NCBI GenBank assembly: GCA_017467745.1
Contig: JAFUKV010000002.1
Coordinates: 1-9,904 of the forward strand
DNA: 9,904 nucleotides
Reading direction: 5' to 3'
Origin: Bacteroidaceae bacterium
GTDB lineage: Bacteria; Bacteroidota; Bacteroidia; Bacteroidales; CHK158-818
The notes under the pieces: generated by a model
The model's input: the letters and a program-made list of their open reading frames with translations, nothing else
What the model was told of the DNA's origin: nothing
The model's database searches: none
Position numbers and translations under genes: made by a program
Part shown: in pieces, positions 6,707 to 9,904 of the stretch
Position numbering within the stretch: position 1 is the stretch's first letter
Layout: each line of letters starts with the position of its first letter

Positions 6707-6727
6707 ACAGTGAAAAACCTTTACTGT
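6707..6727. repeat. Inverted repeat just upstream of the higA start
   Basis: ACAGTGAA (6707-6714) and TTTACTGT (6720-6727) form an 8-bp dyad with one G/T pair, centred 27 bp before the higA start codon. The core half-sites are ACAGT and ACTGT. It is placed where a self-repressing HTH protein could bind, but this is inference. Confidence 0.4.
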
Positions 6728-6740
6728 CGACATAGACTTA

Positions 6741-6760
6741 AATTTGCATAGAATTTGCAT
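6741..6760. repeat. Two direct copies of AATTTGCAT, period 11 bp
   Basis: Exact copies at 6741-6749 and 6752-6760 are one helical turn apart, about 50-70 bp upstream of higA. This spacing would place two proteins on the same face of the DNA. It may be a binding site or chance in A/T-rich sequence. Confidence 0.4.
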
Positions 6761-6799
6761 CCAAGCATATTTTTATGTTCATTGTATTATGGCTTAAAA

Positions 6800-6824
6800 T
6801 TTAACACGTTTTTGACGTGCTAAA
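6800..6824. repeat. Inverted repeat at the predicted higA transcription start
   Basis: TTTAACACGT (6800-6809) and ACGTGCTAAA (6815-6824) are reverse complements with one mismatch, around a 5-bp centre. The repeat begins about where transcription from the 6832-6862 promoter should start. It could be an operator or a hairpin at the 5' end of the mRNA. Confidence 0.5.
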
Positions 6825-6831
6825 ATGTACC

Positions 6832-6862
6832 CAAATGTAGTAATTTGTAGGTCATAATCAAA
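6832..6862 (-). promoter_or_regulatory. Promoter candidate for higA
   Basis: On the minus strand, TTTG (complement of 6859-6862) is followed after 19 bp by TACATTTG (complement of 6832-6839). Both boxes and the spacing fit the Bacteroidetes primary sigma-factor consensus. The start point would be near 6825, giving a leader of about 135 nt before higA with no convincing small gene in it. Confidence 0.6.
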
Positions 6863-6871
6863 CAAAGGCAT

Positions 6872-6902
6872 AAAAAAGGCGACTACAATACCTGTAATCG
6901 CC
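6872..6902 (-). terminator. Intrinsic terminator after tRNA-Arg
   Basis: Positions 6878-6887 and 6893-6902 form a 10-bp stem (one G/T pair, 5-nt loop). Read on the minus strand it is followed by six T (complement of 6872-6877). It starts 14 bases beyond the tRNA 3' end and separates tRNA transcription from higA. Confidence 0.85.
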
Positions 6903-6916
6903 TGAAATTCAATTAG

Positions 6917-6990
6917 TGATCAGGTTGGGATTCGAACCCAAGACCCACAGCTTAGAAGGCTGTTGCTCTATCCAGCTGAGCTACCCGACC
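6917..6990 (-). tRNA. tRNA-Arg, anticodon UCU
   Basis: The minus strand folds into a complete 74-nt cloverleaf. The acceptor arm is GGTCGGG with CCTGATC (two G/U pairs), with discriminator A. The D stem is GCTC/GAGC, the anticodon stem ACAGC/GCTGT, and the T stem TTGGG/CCCAA around TTCGAAT. The anticodon loop CTTCTAA gives UCU (complement of 6954-6956), which reads AGA and AGG. CCA is not encoded, so it must be added after transcription. The gene is a self-contained unit with its own promoter and terminator. Confidence 0.98.
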
Positions 6991-7008
6991 ATCCTTTTTA
7001 TTGCGTTG

Positions 7009-7040
7009 CAAAGGTAGTTTCTTTTATTCAAAAATACAAA
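7009..7040 (-). promoter_or_regulatory. Promoter of tRNA-Arg
   Basis: On the minus strand, TTTG (complement of 7037-7040) is followed after 20 bp by TACCTTTG (complement of 7009-7016). This matches both Bacteroidetes boxes and their spacing. Transcription would start roughly 10 bases before the mature tRNA 5' end at 6990. Confidence 0.75.
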
Positions 7041-7067
7041 TCTTTATTCCTATTATTTCAAAATCTA

Positions 7068-9368
7068 TTAGAACGGATAACCTACGGCAAAATGTAGTGT
7101 TGCGTCTTGACGTAGATTCTGATTGGCAATAACCCAACGTTTCGAGCCAAACAGCGAAGGATCATACGCCTTTATCCCCAAATCGAAACGCAAAATAAAA
7201 TAATTGAAATCGAGCCGAGCCCCTAATCCATACGCCATAGCCAACTCTTTATAAAAAGATTTTAGCTTAAACACTCCCCCCGGTTGTTGAGGATAGCTGC
7301 GAATAGTCCAAATATTACCGGCATCGATAAAAGCGGCCAGTTCCAATTTCCAGATAATTTTAGAACGATATTCGGCATTCAGATCAAACCGAATATCTCC
7401 GCATTGATTCATAAAATCGGTCAACGCATTTTCACCCCGATAAGTTCCGGGACCTAACGTTCGTACCGACCACCCCCTAACGCTGTTTGCTCCACCTGAA
7501 AAATAACGTTTCTCAAACGGCAATATTTCAGAATTTCCATACGGAACCGCAACTCCCGCCCCTACATGAAGAGCCAATGAGTTCTTCTCGGTAAACCTGA
7601 ACGTATAAGAATAGTCCATATCCGCTTTGGCATACTGAGCATACCGAATACCCAGAAAAGAATAATCCATATCCGCTCCTCGCTTCTGTCCCGTCAATTT
7701 AGACAATCCGTAAAGAAGATTTCCAGCAATCTCTCCTACCGCCCGCAAAGTATAAACATTATATATATTTTTCGCCGATGAATTTAGGTTTGTGCGATAA
7801 AAAGCATAAGTTGATCGCATAATAAAGTGATTTTCATAACTATAACGCAACAAAGGATTATCCGGATCTATACTCTCTATAAAACCGTCAATCGTTTTCG
7901 GAAGATATACATAACTGACATCAACCAAATCGAGTGTATGACGATATCTGCTTCTCCGCGTATTCCACTTATAACGCCATCCCGCCCCCGCAATTACGCG
8001 TGTATATTCGGGACGCCGCTGCAAATTTGCATTAATAGAAAATTCCGTAGTTGCCCGTAATCGCTTTTTAACAGAAGAATGAAGAAACGGAAATAAAAAT
8101 TGAGGATAAGTTACCCCCGTTTCTGCGCTTAGTTCTGTATAGTTATCATTAATAATTCCCCCGAAATTTCCCGACAACGACTCGTAAGCCATACGAAATT
8201 TGGTAGACCACGTCTCCGAACCTTTAAAAATATTACGATGTTGATGCGTTAAACCGACTGCAAATCCAAAATCCCCTGCCGAGTTAGTTCCTTCCAAATC
8301 AACCGATATGGTCTGAGGCTTTCCTTCGGTAAGAAGAATATAACAATTCAACATTTCTTCACCTTCTACGTTTACGGGGGCAAAACGTATATTTACATAT
8401 TTCAAAATACGCAAACGGCTAAATGCGCTATACGTATTATCAACCATACGGTTTGAAAACAACTGTCCCGATTCTATATAGCAGTTGTTTACCAACGTGC
8501 TTTTTTTAATAAACCGGTTATCTCCATATAAAATTTTATAACCCTTGTAATCAACCGTGTCGCGTACCTCAAAACGTTTATCCGATTCGGTACTCATCGG
8601 GTCATAATTCGTAATAAAATACACCTGATTAATCCGATAGGTTTTATGTTTTTCATAAACCAATTGCCCGCCTGTTTCTACCGGAATAGGCATTAGATTA
8701 AGTTCCAGATTCACCTTATGCGATCGGGTAGTATCGGCCGTATAAGTTATATACTCCTTATTAAAGGCATAATACCCTCTATTACGCAACAAAGTCGATA
8801 TTCGTTGACGTTCGTTTTCAAGGACGTTCCTGTCAAACAGAGCGCCGTTTTTCAACAGTAATGCTGCCGTATCTTGTAAAACAATACGGCGAATCGTATC
8901 GTTCGGAATATTATAACTAATGCCGTCTATATGATAAGGTTCTCCTGTAACGGCAGTGTATTTAACTATAATTTTTTTCTTCTTAGTTATCGTATCGACA
9001 GAAACGGACGCCCCCATATATCCCTTGTTTGAAAGCGCTTTCTGAATTTCTCGGCGAGATCTTTCGGTCATAGATTCGCTATATATAACAGGGGGATTAC
9101 CGGCCTTGCGTAACCAACGATTATACCATTTAGTAGAATCCCGTCCGGACAAACCATATAGATGCAACGGAAAACGTACCAATCCGAAAGCCTTATGATT
9201 GGGTTCCTGACGAACATAAGCCTTCAACTCATTCGCCTTAACGTCCTTATTGTCAGTCTCGACAATAACTTTATCCAGCAAATATTCGTTCTCACCCACA
9301 TACTTCGTCGCACTACACGCAAATAAAAACGGCAGCAACAACCAAAGTAGTTTAAACGAATATTTCAT
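7068..9368 (-). CDS. tamL: TamL-like lipoprotein of the Omp85 (BamA/TamA) family
   Basis: Encodes 766 residues. The N-terminus is a lipoprotein signal peptide: basic KYSFK, a hydrophobic core, and lipobox LFAC with the lipidated residue C18. Residues about 25-345 look like POTRA repeats, seen in the ALSNKGYMGASV (111-122) and LLRNRGYYAF (193-202) type helix-turn patterns. From about 350 the sequence alternates as a 16-strand beta barrel. It includes the Omp85 loop-6 motif VRGW (630-633) after RYFSGGANS, the strand GDIRFDLNAEYR (657-668) and FIDAGNIW (680-687). It ends in AVGYPF, with the terminal Phe of the beta signal. Lipidated Omp85 proteins of Bacteroidota are called TamL and are thought to work with TamB in outer-membrane assembly. 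No tamB lies next to it here. The family is clear; TamL rather than another lipidated Omp85 is likely but not certain. Confidence 0.88.
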   Translation of the reverse strand: MKYSFKLLWLLLPFLFACSATKYVGENEYLLDKVIVETDNKDVKANELKAYVRQEPNHKAFGLVRFPLHLYGLSGRDSTKWYNRWLRKAGNPPVIYSESMTERSRREIQKALSNKGYMGASVSVDTITKKKKIIVKYTAVTGEPYHIDGISYNIPNDTIRRIVLQDTAALLLKNGALFDRNVLENERQRISTLLRNRGYYAFNKEYITYTADTTRSHKVNLELNLMPIPVETGGQLVYEKHKTYRINQVYFITNYDPMSTESDKRFEVRDTVDYKGYKILYGDNRFIKKSTLVNNCYIESGQLFSNRMVDNTYSAFSRLRILKYVNIRFAPVNVEGEEMLNCYILLTEGKPQTISVDLEGTNSAGDFGFAVGLTHQHRNIFKGSETWSTKFRMAYESLSGNFGGIINDNYTELSAETGVTYPQFLFPFLHSSVKKRLRATTEFSINANLQRRPEYTRVIAGAGWRYKWNTRRSRYRHTLDLVDVSYVYLPKTIDGFIESIDPDNPLLRYSYENHFIMRSTYAFYRTNLNSSAKNIYNVYTLRAVGEIAGNLLYGLSKLTGQKRGADMDYSFLGIRYAQYAKADMDYSYTFRFTEKNSLALHVGAGVAVPYGNSEILPFEKRYFSGGANSVRGWSVRTLGPGTYRGENALTDFMNQCGDIRFDLNAEYRSKIIWKLELAAFIDAGNIWTIRSYPQQPGGVFKLKSFYKELAMAYGLGARLDFNYFILRFDLGIKAYDPSLFGSKRWVIANQNLRQDATLHFAVGYPF

Positions 9369-9437
9369 TTGTAAATCGATTTTCTATATATGCGGCTCGA
9401 ACACGATTATTTATAAATACAATATCGGTTCTTAGCG

Positions 9438-9470
9438 CAAATATAGATGAAATCGCCCATTCCGACCAAA
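9438..9470 (-). promoter_or_regulatory. Promoter candidate for tamL
   Basis: On the minus strand, TTTG (complement of 9467-9470) is followed after 21 bp by TATATTTG (complement of 9438-9445). Both boxes and spacing fit the Bacteroidetes consensus. The leader before tamL would be about 60 nt. No hairpin is seen after the upstream PCMD gene, so readthrough from it is also possible. Confidence 0.65.
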
Positions 9471-9481
9471 GAAAAACGAAA

Positions 9482-9904
9482 TCAATAAACAAATTTCACA
9501 TTATCCACCCACAGTTTACTATCCGGAGAGCCTATATACGCGCCTTTATCTCCCGCAGAAATACGCAAAATAATATGTGTAGGTTGCTCTCCGGCATCGC
9601 CCCACGCTTCTTCTTGGATAGGAACAATATCCCCTTTACTGTTACGGGTATATTTAGGGTCGTTTTCAGGAACAAGATACATATAAGGCTTATAAGCCGG
9701 ATGCTTCGTTATATCACCATACAAAAAGGGGACTTTAAATTCATCTACCCAACCGTTACTTGCCTCTCCGAATTTATGATACGCCGTAGCTATCCGTTTG
9801 GCGTGTACACTTCCATCGGCTTCTTCCCAACGCTTTTGCAAATACACGCAAACTTCTGCTGAATCTCGCCCGTCAAGAGTCTGTATTTTGCTGAATCCTG
9901 TCGC
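9482..9904 (-). CDS. PCMD-like protein, C-terminal part (cut by window edge)
   Basis: The frame is open from the right edge of the window to TGA (9484-9482), giving 140 residues of a longer protein. A GTG at 9847-9845 lies inside the coding sequence (it reads Val) and is not the start, because the same frame continues through LDGRDSAEVCVYLQKRWEE. The C-terminal block PTHIILRISAGDKGAYIGSP followed by SKLWVDNVKFVY matches my recollection of the ending of the Bacteroidota PCMD domain (putative carbohydrate metabolism domain). In that family the ending GSxLWVDxVxxxY closes a beta-sandwich. Members are usually secreted or surface lipoproteins, often linked to glycan use or surface structures. The N-terminus, and so the export signal, is outside the window. 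Stop lies 113 bp upstream of tamL. Confidence 0.7.
   Translation of the reverse strand, partial: ATGFSKIQTLDGRDSAEVCVYLQKRWEEADGSVHAKRIATAYHKFGEASNGWVDEFKVPFLYGDITKHPAYKPYMYLVPENDPKYTRNSKGDIVPIQEEAWGDAGEQPTHIILRISAGDKGAYIGSPDSKLWVDNVKFVY

Noticed and set aside
6691..6782. Small minus-strand frames before higA (14 codons from ATG 6782, 24 codons from ATG 6733)
   Set aside because: Both are very short, one overlaps higA in another frame, and neither resembles HigB or any known leader peptide.
6191..6990. tRNA-Arg as an integration site for a mobile island carrying higA
   Set aside because: I looked for a second copy of the tRNA 3' end on the higA side and saw none. There is no integrase, and the tRNA keeps its own terminator.
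9845..9847. GTG as start of the rightmost gene
   Set aside because: The same frame stays open to the window edge and reads as normal protein, so the gene is cut by the edge and the GTG is an internal valine codon.

Overview
The window looks like ordinary chromosomal DNA from a Bacteroidota species, most likely order Bacteroidales. Three things support this. A DUF3127 protein, a PCMD-type protein and a lipoprotein Omp85 of the TamL kind are gene families typical of that phylum. Several intergenic regions carry the Bacteroidetes -7 box TAnnTTTG, three of them with a TTTG -33 box 19-21 bp upstream. Shine-Dalgarno sequences are absent before the start codons, which sit in A/T-rich leaders. The genus cannot be fixed by reading alone.

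Layout, left to right. Positions 1-159 are non-coding: an A/C-rich tract with almost no G, then a minus-strand terminator. A minus-strand gene at 160-537 encodes a small OB-fold-like DUF3127 protein with an SSB-like acidic tail. A divergent promoter region (538-777) leads into a plus-strand group: rsfS (ribosome silencing factor), ftsH (membrane AAA+ zinc protease) and a Gfo/Idh/MocA dehydrogenase of unknown substrate. A weak terminator follows, then cdsA (CDP-diacylglycerol synthase, TTG start) with its own promoter candidate. cdsA ends in a perfect 22-bp hairpin. Next is ogt (O6-alkylguanine-DNA alkyltransferase), which ends at a strong intrinsic terminator.

From 6358 onward everything is on the minus strand. 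Reading in the direction of transcription (right to left) there is the C-terminal part of a PCMD-like protein cut by the window edge, then tamL (lipoprotein Omp85-family outer-membrane assembly factor) with its own promoter. After that come tRNA-Arg(UCU) with a complete promoter and terminator, and a higA-type antitoxin gene with no toxin partner next to it but with its own promoter and several dyad or direct repeats upstream.

The genes are mostly core housekeeping functions: ribosome hibernation, membrane protein quality control, phospholipid synthesis, DNA repair, outer-membrane assembly and arginine decoding. I found no CRISPR array, IS element, prophage or recognisable defence system. The points that deserve a second look are the solitary HigA with its repeat-rich upstream region, the SSB-like tail on the DUF3127 protein, the tamL locus with no tamB beside it, and the perfect hairpin after cdsA.
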